Assembly: GCF_034067285.1 (NCBI RefSeq)
Contig: NZ_CP139286.1
Span: 496,001-560,000 of the forward strand
DNA: 64,000 nt
DNA from: Acinetobacter pittii
Lineage (GTDB): Bacteria; Pseudomonadota; Gammaproteobacteria; Pseudomonadales; Moraxellaceae
Direction of reading: 5' to 3'
This document shows, piece by piece, positions 56,985 through 64,000 of the stretch. Under the pieces are notes generated by a model that was given only the letters and a program-made list of their open reading frames with translations, was not told where the DNA came from and ran no database searches. The first letter of the stretch is position 1. Each line of letters begins with the position of its first letter. Position numbers and translations under genes: made by a program.

Positions 56985-58019
56985 ATGAAAATTGTTCAGG
57001 TATTAGCAACTAGTGGTGGTGTTGGTGGTTTAGAGCAGCACACTTTTAACCTTGTTAATGAGCTTGCTTTAAATCATGAAGTACATGTGATTGCACATCC
57101 TTGCTATGTAGACAAGTTTAGCCAACAAGTACATTTTCATGCCGTCGATTTTGCACGTAGCCGTTGGAATATTCTTTTACTCTGGCAACTTAAAAATCTT
57201 ATCCAGCAAATTCAACCCGCCATTGTTCATGCACAAGCAGGAAAAGCGGCTGAGCTGATTGCCCGCATTAAGCCATTTTTATCTGGTCCAAAGTTTGTAA
57301 CGACTGTTCATGGTACTAAAAAGAATAAGTCTGTTTATTTAGCAGGTGATGCAGTTATTGCGGTGAGCCAAGCGCTTACGCAAGGCATCCCAGAGTCTAA
57401 AGCACACGTAGTTTATAACGGGGTATATCCTCAGCCCGTACTTACAACTGAAAATAAAGAAAAGTTACTTCAATCGATTCAAAAAGATTTTGCTGAGCTA
57501 GACACAAGCAAAAAAGTAGTTATATGCATTGGGCGCCTAGAGCCAGTAAAAAATATCAGTTTACTGATTGAGTCGATGCAGCAGATTGATGCCAATTTAT
57601 GGATTATTGGTGATGGTTCACTTCGAGCAAGTTTGGAAAAACAAGTCAGTGAATTAAACATGCAAAATCGGGTCGCTTTTCTTGGGTTTAGAACTGATGC
57701 ACGTGATCTGGTGCAGTTGGCTGATATTGTAGTTTTATCGTCAGACCGAGAAGGTTTTCCACTTGTTATGGTTGAAGCTTTACAGGCCGATAAAGCAATG
57801 GCTTCAACCAAAGTGAATGGTGTGATCGAGTGGTTGCCAGAACAATATCTGGCAGAAATTGGAGATGCACAAGGTTTAGCAAGAGCGATTCAATGTGCAC
57901 TTCAACCAGAGGCACAAAGTGACTTTAGCTCGCTATATGCAAAAGCCAAGGCTGAACTGACTGTACCAGCCATGGCCGAGCAGACGTTTAATATTTATAA
58001 AGGCCTGCTAAAGACTTAA
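56985..58019 (+). CDS. Family 4 glycosyltransferase
   Basis: A 344-residue GT-B protein: MKIVQVLATSGGVGGLEQHTFNL (acceptor loop), VTTVHGTKK, IAVSQALTQGIP, CIGRLEPVKNISLLIE and SDREGFPLVMVEALQADKAM. The last is the ExF-G-variant donor site of GT4 enzymes. It probably extends the lipooligosaccharide core. The end overlaps by 4 bases with the convergent gene at 58016, an unusual tight convergence. Confidence 0.9.
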   Translation: MKIVQVLATSGGVGGLEQHTFNLVNELALNHEVHVIAHPCYVDKFSQQVHFHAVDFARSRWNILLLWQLKNLIQQIQPAIVHAQAGKAAELIARIKPFLSGPKFVTTVHGTKKNKSVYLAGDAVIAVSQALTQGIPESKAHVVYNGVYPQPVLTTENKEKLLQSIQKDFAELDTSKKVVICIGRLEPVKNISLLIESMQQIDANLWIIGDGSLRASLEKQVSELNMQNRVAFLGFRTDARDLVQLADIVVLSSDREGFPLVMVEALQADKAMASTKVNGVIEWLPEQYLAEIGDAQGLARAIQCALQPEAQSDFSSLYAKAKAELTVPAMAEQTFNIYKGLLKT

Positions 58020-58906
58020 TTATTTTTTGGTGTAAGGCGGATAGCATCGAGTACCACGAAGTTATCTTCAACATTAATAGTATGGCAACCGTCATCTGCT
58101 TGATTCCAATCTGGTAAAACCACTTCTAGTAATTTTTCTTCATAAGCTGTAGGGCTAAGCTGAGTAATCGCTTTTAATTCGATATTGCCGCCATAACGTT
58201 TTAATGAATCTTGACTTGGACGAACAAGTTGCCCTTTATAAATAAAAGGTTTACCTGCCATACGGAACTGCTGACTGCCTCGACACACTGGATTCATTGG
58301 GTGCTCTTGCCAGTTAGGATTTAAAATATCTTCGGTAAAGAAAAGGTCTAGGCGGTCACCAAATTTCTTACAATCACGACGCGTTGAGGTAAAAAGATAC
58401 CATAAGCCCTCATGGTAAAAAGGGGTGCTATCGACTGCTTCGATATTCTCGATCAGATTAGAATGCTTTTCCCATTTCAGTGGAAACTCAGTACATTTCC
58501 AAAGTTCAATTGTTTTATTGGCCGATGTTTCAGGGACCATGTACCAAGTGTTATCTATTTTAAATACACAAGGATAGGAGAGGTGATAATCAAGTTTTAA
58601 AATAGTTTCAGGCGGTGTGTAGGTGCCATCTTTAAAGACTTCTAAAACAGAAAGAAAACCTACCGGATGTTCGTCATCAACTTCTTCAAAAAAAATGAAA
58701 TGACGACCATTTTCATAAGCATAAAAGCTATCTGCAAAGGTAAACTTTCTAGGGGAATGGATCTCAAACAGAGAGTCTAATTGATTAAGTGCTGTAAAAG
58801 GTTGTTCTAACCAGCCAAAACGCATATACCAATGAGAGTCAAAAGATTTTGCTTTTTTTGCTTGTTGGTACTTGTACCATTTTTTTTGAATCAGGCGATT
58901 TAGCAT
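58016..58906 (-). CDS. Beta-propeller glycoside-type protein similar to the GINT1 N-terminal domain
   Basis: A 296-residue protein resembling the N-terminal domain of plant glucosamine inositolphosphorylceramide transferase (GINT1), a five-bladed propeller like GH43/GH32. Seen: FADSFYAYENGRHFIFFEEVD, HLSYPCVFKIDNTWYMVPETSANKTIELWKC, DSTPFYHEGLWYLFTSTRR, NPVCRGSQQFRMAGKPF and RPSQDSLKRYGGNI. It could act on a sugar in the core or hydrolyse a glycan. It lies on the minus strand within an otherwise plus-strand locus and ends against the GT4 gene. Its AT-rich upstream (58907-58974) presumably contains two divergent promoters. Confidence 0.72.
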   Translation of the reverse strand: MLNRLIQKKWYKYQQAKKAKSFDSHWYMRFGWLEQPFTALNQLDSLFEIHSPRKFTFADSFYAYENGRHFIFFEEVDDEHPVGFLSVLEVFKDGTYTPPETILKLDYHLSYPCVFKIDNTWYMVPETSANKTIELWKCTEFPLKWEKHSNLIENIEAVDSTPFYHEGLWYLFTSTRRDCKKFGDRLDLFFTEDILNPNWQEHPMNPVCRGSQQFRMAGKPFIYKGQLVRPSQDSLKRYGGNIELKAITQLSPTAYEEKLLEVVLPDWNQADDGCHTINVEDNFVVLDAIRLTPKNN

Positions 58907-58974
58907 TAAATTTTACACTCGATATAACTATAATTAGATAGACTATCCCTGACTCATTTTAACATTTGAATGAA

Positions 58975-59730
58975 ATGAAAAAATATTTAATCAGTATTGA
59001 ATCTGCTAATAGTGAACGTTTAAAAAAGTTGTACTCTCAAGCAACATTTTACAAATATCGCGATGAATTTAAGCAATTTGGGGTTATAGGTAAAAATTTA
59101 AGTGTGAGTGAGTATTTTCAACAGGGTGTAGCAGGCAAGAAAAAACCAATGACGCCTGGTGAACTTGGTTGTGCAATGTCACATATTGCTGCATTAAAAG
59201 ATTTTTTAAATTCTGATGACGAATATGCCATTATTTTTGAAGATGATGTAATTGAACGTTTTGAAATTGATTTCCAAGATTTAGAAAAACATATTCGTTC
59301 TTTGAACTTAGGGCCTTGCTTTTTCCTAAGCTTAGGCGGTATTCAAATGAAAATATGCAATCGTGTTCGTGGGAAGTTTTTACTCGAAGAATTGTATAAC
59401 CAAAAAGTTTTAAAAGTTGATTACGACTATCTTGAAAAACTTGCCTATGCTTATGCCTATGTTGTAGATCGTAAAATGGCTCAAATGTTAGTTGATTATC
59501 ATCAACCGATAAAAATTTATGACCATTGGCAAGAGCTGGTGGGACGAGGAGATTTTAGTTTCTATGTTAGCTTTTTATTCGATCACCCAATTATTGAAAA
59601 TGATGATGCGTTAAGTTATCTAGAAAAGGAAAGAAGCTTAATCACTCCGCTTTCACAAGATGACGGTGATTTATTACGTTACTTAAGAGTTAAATTAAAG
59701 AAATATATACTTAATAAATATATAATTTAG
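58975..59730 (+). CDS. Family 25 glycosyltransferase (LOS beta-1,4-galactosyltransferase type)
   Basis: A 251-residue protein from the ATG at 58975; a TTG at 58966 is also in frame. No good ribosome site is seen for either. GT25 traits: N-terminal KYLISIESANSERLKKL, MTPGELGCAMSHIAAL (donor-binding ELGCxxSH), YAIIFEDDVIERFEID (the ExDD metal motif), and YAYVVDRKMAQMLV. It probably adds a hexose to the outer core. It is more AT-rich than the upstream GT2/GT4 genes. The following gene starts 27 bp later. Confidence 0.85.
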   Translation: MKKYLISIESANSERLKKLYSQATFYKYRDEFKQFGVIGKNLSVSEYFQQGVAGKKKPMTPGELGCAMSHIAALKDFLNSDDEYAIIFEDDVIERFEIDFQDLEKHIRSLNLGPCFFLSLGGIQMKICNRVRGKFLLEELYNQKVLKVDYDYLEKLAYAYAYVVDRKMAQMLVDYHQPIKIYDHWQELVGRGDFSFYVSFLFDHPIIENDDALSYLEKERSLITPLSQDDGDLLRYLRVKLKKYILNKYII

Positions 59731-59757
59731 CCGTTTTTTCGGTTTTATATTAATTTT

Positions 59758-60687
59758 ATGATTAAGCACAAAAATATTATTATCGGGTCGGCAACGGGAT
59801 ACAATGCTGACCTCATCTCTTCTTTTGTCTATTCTTTGGAAAAGGCTAACTTTGATGGAATATTGTCTTTAATTATCTATAAAGAGCAAATGACTGAGTT
59901 TGTGAATGCATTCTCAGATATCAAAGGTTTTAAAATTGAATTTAAAGTTTCAACTATTGGAAAATTTAAATCAAAATCAAAATATTCAGGTATTTATAAG
60001 TTTAAGCTTGTAAAAAATCTTTTAAAAAAAATTATTAGCTTAACTGTAAATGAAGCAGTTCCTGATTCAAAAATTAAAGCTCTTAAAATTACTGGTTATC
60101 CACATGTGAGCCGTTTCTTTGAATATAAGGAAATTGTAGAAAGTCATCCTGATGCTTCACATGTATTGCTTAGCGATGTTCGAGATGTTTTTTTCCAAAG
60201 TAACCCTTTCAAAAATCTTGGCAAAGGACTATTGGTAGGGATGGAAAATCCAGATTATACGATTGGTACTGAGCAATATAACCAAAAATGGATTAAGGAT
60301 GCCTATGGAGAGGACTTTTATAATTTTGCAAAAGATGAGCAAGTTTCTTGTTCAGGTGTCACTATTGGTGATCATGAATCAATTAAAGTCTATATCAATA
60401 AGATGATTGAAGAATTCTGCAAACAGCCATATCACAAAATGTCTGAAAGAATTTATGATCAAGCCATGCATAATAAATTATTAATTACTAATAATTTAGC
60501 TGATGTAACTCGCTGTCAGCCCTTTGAATCAATTATTGTAACTCTTGGGTTATACCCAATAGATCAAATTGCAGTTAATGAACAAGGTTTTATTATCAAT
60601 CGTAATGAAGAAATTATTCCTATTGTCCATCAACATGACAGACATCCAGAACTACTTCAGTTATGTGATAATTATGTTGGGAAATAA
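59758..60687 (+). CDS. Putative glycosyltransferase-like protein, outer-core region
   Basis: A 309-residue protein, AT-rich codon use. It has KNIIIGSATGYNADLI near the start and VLLSDVRDVFFQSNPF near residue 140, a DxxD metal-type motif seen in GT-A-like sugar transferases of the DUF616 group. LVGMENPDYTIG, CSGVTIGDHESI and IIPIVHQHDRHPELL follow. The function is inferred from this motif and from its place after the GT25 gene. It ends at the hairpin at 60715-60742. Confidence 0.72.
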   Translation: MIKHKNIIIGSATGYNADLISSFVYSLEKANFDGILSLIIYKEQMTEFVNAFSDIKGFKIEFKVSTIGKFKSKSKYSGIYKFKLVKNLLKKIISLTVNEAVPDSKIKALKITGYPHVSRFFEYKEIVESHPDASHVLLSDVRDVFFQSNPFKNLGKGLLVGMENPDYTIGTEQYNQKWIKDAYGEDFYNFAKDEQVSCSGVTIGDHESIKVYINKMIEEFCKQPYHKMSERIYDQAMHNKLLITNNLADVTRCQPFESIIVTLGLYPIDQIAVNEQGFIINRNEEIIPIVHQHDRHPELLQLCDNYVGK

Positions 60688-60714
60688 ATTTAAGATTTTC
60701 TAAATTTTATATGG

Positions 60715-60742
60715 AATGCGGATATTAATTTTTATCCGCATT
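60715..60742. terminator. Hairpin between convergent genes
   Basis: A perfect 10-bp stem AATGCGGATA / TATCCGCATT with an 8-base loop, between the outer-core gene and the small membrane protein gene. It overlaps the last codons of the latter. T runs are weak on both sides. Confidence 0.6.
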
Positions 60743-60943
60743 TCCTTTTAAAACCATATAAATCAGCGCAACAAAAATAAGCAATGCACCTGCTAAGCTA
60801 CTTACACAGAAATAAAGGATACGTTGACTTGTAGTGATGTTAAATAATTCATTTGCAAGGATATAGCGCATCAAAAACCATTGCGCAAGAGAGAATACAA
60901 TCACGATTAAAGCATGTCGACGTACATCAGGGCGCATAGCCAT
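60725..60943 (-). CDS. Small membrane protein, 72 residues
   Basis: It has a basic N-terminus (MRPDVRRHA) and two hydrophobic segments (about 11-30 and 42-65) with a short charged tail. It probably sits in the inner membrane as a hairpin. No family assignment from reading. It is placed between the core locus and aspS on the minus strand and may be conserved in this genus, because the gap on both sides is short. Confidence 0.72.
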   Translation of the reverse strand: MAMRPDVRRHALIVIVFSLAQWFLMRYILANELFNITTSQRILYFCVSSLAGALLIFVALIYMVLKGNADKN

Positions 60944-61044
60944 AAAGCTGACCTCTAAATTAAAAGCAACCTATTATGCCACTGACCTGCTTATTCGCAA
61001 AGCATAGCTTAGATAAACCGAATATGTGGCTGATATTTTTCATT

Positions 61045-61072
61045 AAAAAACCCTGCATGAGCAGGGTTTTTT
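61045..61072 (-). terminator. Terminator of aspS
   Basis: A stem AAAAAACCCTGC / GCAGGGTTTTTT with an ATGA loop, 19 bp past the aspS stop on the minus strand. Confidence 0.88.
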
Positions 61073-61090
61073 AATTTACAAATCTAAAAA

Positions 61091-62875
61091 TTATTTAGAT
61101 TCTTCAGCTTTTGGCTTTTCACGTAAGCGGATGCCCAAGTCACGAAGCTGATTTGTTTCAACAGGAGCAGGTGCTTGAGTAAGTGGACATTCAGCAGTCT
61201 TAGTTTTCGGGAATGCAATAACGTCACGAATAGAAGTCGCGCCAGTCATAAGCATAACTAAACGGTCAAGACCAAATGCCAAACCACCGTGAGGAGGAGC
61301 ACCGTAACGAAGTGCATTCAGCAAGAAGCTGAATTTCTCTTCTGCTTCTTCATCAGAAATACCAAGCGCTTCAAAAATCGCTTTTTGCATTTCTAATGTG
61401 TAAATACGTAGAGAACCACCACCAACTTCAGTACCGTTCAATACCATGTCGTAAGCAACAGAAAGTGCTTCACCCGGATTGCTCTTCACATCTTCTACGC
61501 TAGATTTAGGTAGAGTGAATGGGTGGTGAACAGAAGTCCATTTGCCATCATCAGTTTCTTCAAACATTGGGAAATCAACAACCCAAAGTGGAGCCCACTC
61601 ACAAGTTGAAAGATTCAAGTCGTGACCAATCTTGACACGAAGTGCACCCATTGCATCATTTACGACTTTAGCTTTATCAGCACCGAAGAATACGATATCG
61701 CCATCTTGTGCACCAACACGTTCCAACAGTTCAAGTACAATCGGTTCAATGAATTTCACGATTGGAGATTGAAGACCTTCAATTCCTTTAGCGAGTTCAT
61801 TAACTTTAATGTACGCTAAACCTTTAGCACCATAGATGCCAACGAATTTGGTGTATTCATCGATTGCACTACGTGGCAATGATGCTGCACCTGGAACACG
61901 TAACGCAACAATACGACCTTTAGGATCTTTTGCAGGACCAGCAAATACTTTGAACTCTACTTCTTGCATTAAGTCTGCAACGTCAACGAGTTTCAACGGA
62001 ATACGCAAATCTGGTTTGTCAGATGCATAATCACGCATTGCTTCGCTATATGGCATACGGCGGAATTTTTCAAATTTTACGCCAAGCAAGTCGTTAAATA
62101 GTTTAACAGTCATGCCTTCCATCAAATCCATGATTTCATCGTCATTTAAGAACGAAGTTTCAATGTCGATTTGAGTAAATTCTGGCTGACGGTCAGCACG
62201 CAAGTCTTCATCACGGAAACATTTTGCGATTTGGTAGTAACGATCGATACCACCAACCATCAATAATTGTTTAAACAATTGTGGTGATTGTGGAAGTGCG
62301 TAGAAGCTACCATTTTGTACACGACTTGGTACTAAATAGTCACGTGCGCCTTCAGGAGTTGCACGAGTTAAAATCGGAGTTTCAACGTCTAAGAAACCGT
62401 GATCGTCTAAATAATTACGGATCAAGTTAGTTACTTTAGAACGGAAACGTAAGCGATCTAACATTTCTGGACGACGGATGTCCAAGAAACGATATTTTAA
62501 ACGGTGTTCTTCTGACACGTTGATAGTGTCATCATTTAACGGGAATGGCGGAGTTTCAGAAGCAGCAAGAACTTCGATTTCTTTGCCTAAAACTTCGATT
62601 TGACCACTCACCATATTTTGGTTTTCAGTACCTTCATAACGGCGACGAACACGACCTGTAATTTTTAATACATATTCAGAACGTGCTTTATCTGCAGTTG
62701 CAAATGCTTCTGGAGTATCTGGGTCAATAACCACTTGAACGAGACCATCACGATCACGCATATCAAGGAAAATAACACCGCCATGGTCACGGCGACGATG
62801 TACCCAACCGCATAGTGTAACGGTCTGGTCGATTTGGGCTTCAGTTAAAGAGCCACAGTAATGAGTTCGCATCAT
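61091..62875 (-). CDS. aspS: Aspartate-tRNA ligase
   Basis: A 594-residue class II synthetase. N-terminal OB anticodon-binding domain (about 1-110, [32 protein letters not shown]). Class II motif 1 around [17 protein letters not shown], motif 2 with [18 protein letters not shown], the bacterial GAD insertion (about 295-410), and motif 3 [13 protein letters not shown]. It starts at an ATG-ATG pair (62870-62875), with weak ribosome site. The presence of a GAD domain is normal for bacterial AspRS. Single gene with its own terminator. Confidence 0.97.
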   Translation of the reverse strand: MMRTHYCGSLTEAQIDQTVTLCGWVHRRRDHGGVIFLDMRDRDGLVQVVIDPDTPEAFATADKARSEYVLKITGRVRRRYEGTENQNMVSGQIEVLGKEIEVLAASETPPFPLNDDTINVSEEHRLKYRFLDIRRPEMLDRLRFRSKVTNLIRNYLDDHGFLDVETPILTRATPEGARDYLVPSRVQNGSFYALPQSPQLFKQLLMVGGIDRYYQIAKCFRDEDLRADRQPEFTQIDIETSFLNDDEIMDLMEGMTVKLFNDLLGVKFEKFRRMPYSEAMRDYASDKPDLRIPLKLVDVADLMQEVEFKVFAGPAKDPKGRIVALRVPGAASLPRSAIDEYTKFVGIYGAKGLAYIKVNELAKGIEGLQSPIVKFIEPIVLELLERVGAQDGDIVFFGADKAKVVNDAMGALRVKIGHDLNLSTCEWAPLWVVDFPMFEETDDGKWTSVHHPFTLPKSSVEDVKSNPGEALSVAYDMVLNGTEVGGGSLRIYTLEMQKAIFEALGISDEEAEEKFSFLLNALRYGAPPHGGLAFGLDRLVMLMTGATSIRDVIAFPKTKTAECPLTQAPAPVETNQLRDLGIRLREKPKAEESK

Positions 62876-63045
62876 GATGAAGATTATCCAAACTATATTG
62901 GCTGAAAGGACGGATGCGTAAACCGCGCACCGTCAAAAAAGTAAGTTTTCGATTATGCCTTGTTGGATGGTTTGCCACAAGAACTAGATCAAAAAACCGC
63001 AGAAATTAAGCTGAAAATGAGCAATTTGGCAGCAACTTTAAGTAT

Positions 63046-63810
63046 TCACCCCATTCTTTTTTGTCGATCTAAAACCAAGAATAGTAAGCATCCTAAGCTA
63101 AAGGTACTTAGCCAGCCTTGCATAAATTCATTAATAGAACGTCCAGTGAAATAATAAGTATCGGCATGCCAAACTTCATGAGGAATGTAGCGGGCATAAT
63201 CCCAAAAAGAGAATAAACCTAGCAGTGTAGATAGAATTAACAGGCACCATGCGAAAATTTTAATTTTATAGTTTACTTTCCAGTGTTGTTTATAGCGCTG
63301 ATAATAGTGAACACTCATCCAGACAATAAAAGGTAAGGCAAGAGCTGAGGTGCCTAGCTGCAAAAGACGATGTAAGGGATAAGGATGCCCGAAAAGATGA
63401 ACTGTGGTTGCTAATACATCTTTAAATGCAAAAGTCCGAAAGTCAGAATGTGTTAGACCATCCCAAATTAAATGAGTTGCAATCCCTAAAATAAGTGCAA
63501 GTAATGTTCCAATCAAAAATAAAAAAATACGTTTTATAGAGTGGAGGTCAAGATCATGTTGAATGCCAAAAAAACGATACATTACAGGCCGATAAAGTAA
63601 ATACCAAATAGCACAGAATAATAAGCCTAATGCAAGATTTGGGTAGAAAAGTCCTTTCCATTGATGAGTCAACATACCTGATTGCATTGTAAATAAGCGG
63701 TAAAGATCGGGCGTCATACTGCCAATTGCTAATGCAGCAATCGGTAAAGTGTTTTGACTAAGCTTGGAAAGAGGTGGTGCTATAACGGCATGAGAGATGG
63801 TAAAAGGCAT
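63046..63810 (-). CDS. DUF4184 family membrane protein
   Basis: A 254-residue protein with the N-terminal MPFTISHAVIAPPLSKL and LAIGSMTPDLYRLF motifs of the DUF4184 family, with conserved His and Asp residues. About six hydrophobic segments follow, with THLIWDGLTHSDFRTFAF between them. The family is related to membrane-bound metal-dependent hydrolases (YdjM-like). No function is assigned. It is divergent from the gene at the window's right end, with the Zur box lying between them. Confidence 0.87.
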   Translation of the reverse strand: MPFTISHAVIAPPLSKLSQNTLPIAALAIGSMTPDLYRLFTMQSGMLTHQWKGLFYPNLALGLLFCAIWYLLYRPVMYRFFGIQHDLDLHSIKRIFLFLIGTLLALILGIATHLIWDGLTHSDFRTFAFKDVLATTVHLFGHPYPLHRLLQLGTSALALPFIVWMSVHYYQRYKQHWKVNYKIKIFAWCLLILSTLLGLFSFWDYARYIPHEVWHADTYYFTGRSINEFMQGWLSTFSLGCLLFLVLDRQKRMG

Positions 63811-63894
63811 TAGAAATTAGGATTTACTCACATCATTTAATTGGCCAGTCTAACGAATCATCTGATTAGAAATGTTTTTTATTGCAAAACAACT

Positions 63895-63917
63895 GAAATG
63901 TTATAATATAACAAAAC
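63895..63917 (+). promoter_or_regulatory. Zur operator
   Basis: The core GTTATAATATAAC (63900-63912) is a perfect 13-bp palindrome. With its GAAAT left flank it matches the gamma-proteobacterial Zur consensus in 20 of 23 positions or so. The TATAAT inside it (63902-63907) could be the -10 element of the downstream gene, so zinc-loaded Zur would block RNA polymerase directly. Confidence 0.75.
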
Positions 63918-63946
63918 AAAAGGCGTAGCGATCAGAGAATCACCTC

Positions 63947-64000
63947 ATGTTGTTCTATAAAAATATTTTGACCATATCCATTTTGGCAGCAATATCGATA
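63947..64000 (+). CDS. Start of a Zur-regulated gene, cut by the window end (possible ZnuD-type zinc receptor)
   Basis: The frame begins ATG at 63947 (GAGA 9 nt upstream) and reads MLFYKNILTISILAAISI, the beginning of a signal peptide. Only 18 codons are visible. Placement behind a Zur box and next to aspS suggests a zinc-acquisition outer-membrane receptor such as znuD. This is inference, since the protein itself is not in the window. Confidence 0.6.
   Translation, partial: MLFYKNILTISILAAISI

Overview
The window is a chromosomal segment of an Acinetobacter species. The evidence is the 16S rRNA sequence, the rRNA operon with Ile(GAU) and Ala(UGC) tRNAs in its spacer, roughly 40% GC, and typical Acinetobacter gene neighbours: sspA-sspB beside rplM-rpsI, pdxA-ksgA-apaH, queA-tgt-yajC-secD-secF, and glnE-ilvE followed by lipid A-core glycosyltransferases and aspS. 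The species cannot be fixed from sequence reading alone.

Layout. 1-2.6 kb: end of an acyl-CoA catabolism operon (crotonase plus biotin-dependent carboxylase alpha subunit). 2.6-5.5 kb, minus: rplM-rpsI, then sspA-sspB and a small tail-anchored protein. 5.6-8.2 kb, plus: pdxA, ksgA, apaH. 8.3-11.3 kb, minus: a DUF2147 protein and an hflX-lrgA-lrgB run. 11.5-15.1 kb: acyltransferase, phospholipase D-type cardiolipin synthase, metallophosphoesterase. 15.1-17.3 kb, minus: a yfiR-yfiN-yfiB type cyclic-di-GMP module. 17.5-23.3 kb, plus: a complete rRNA operon with promoter, RNase III processing stems, two tRNAs and a terminator. 23.4-36.4 kb: mixed housekeeping and envelope genes, including a dihydrolipoyl dehydrogenase paralogue, an Ig-like lipoprotein, trxC, yajQ, mnmC, a septation protein and radC. 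36.5-43.6 kb: coaBC, then the Sec/queuosine operon on the minus strand.

The accessory region is 43.9-48.4 kb, an AT-rich island downstream of tRNA-Leu(CAA). It holds a two-membrane-segment coiled-coil protein, a frameshifted remnant of a P2-type phage portal gene, a three-gene minus-strand operon, and another membrane protein. The operon encodes an ADP-ribosyltransferase-like toxin, a putative antitoxin and a SecB-like chaperone. Its gene order and protein types match the CmdTAC toxin-antitoxin-chaperone anti-phage systems. This is the most notable content of the window.

The 53.5-60.7 kb stretch is a lipooligosaccharide outer-core locus: ELM1-like, CgeB-like, deacetylase, GT2, GT4, a beta-propeller GINT1-like protein on the opposite strand, GT25, and an unassigned glycosyltransferase-like gene. 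After aspS and a DUF4184 membrane protein, the window ends inside a gene preceded by a near-perfect Zur operator. That gene is therefore probably zinc-regulated, plausibly a ZnuD-type receptor.
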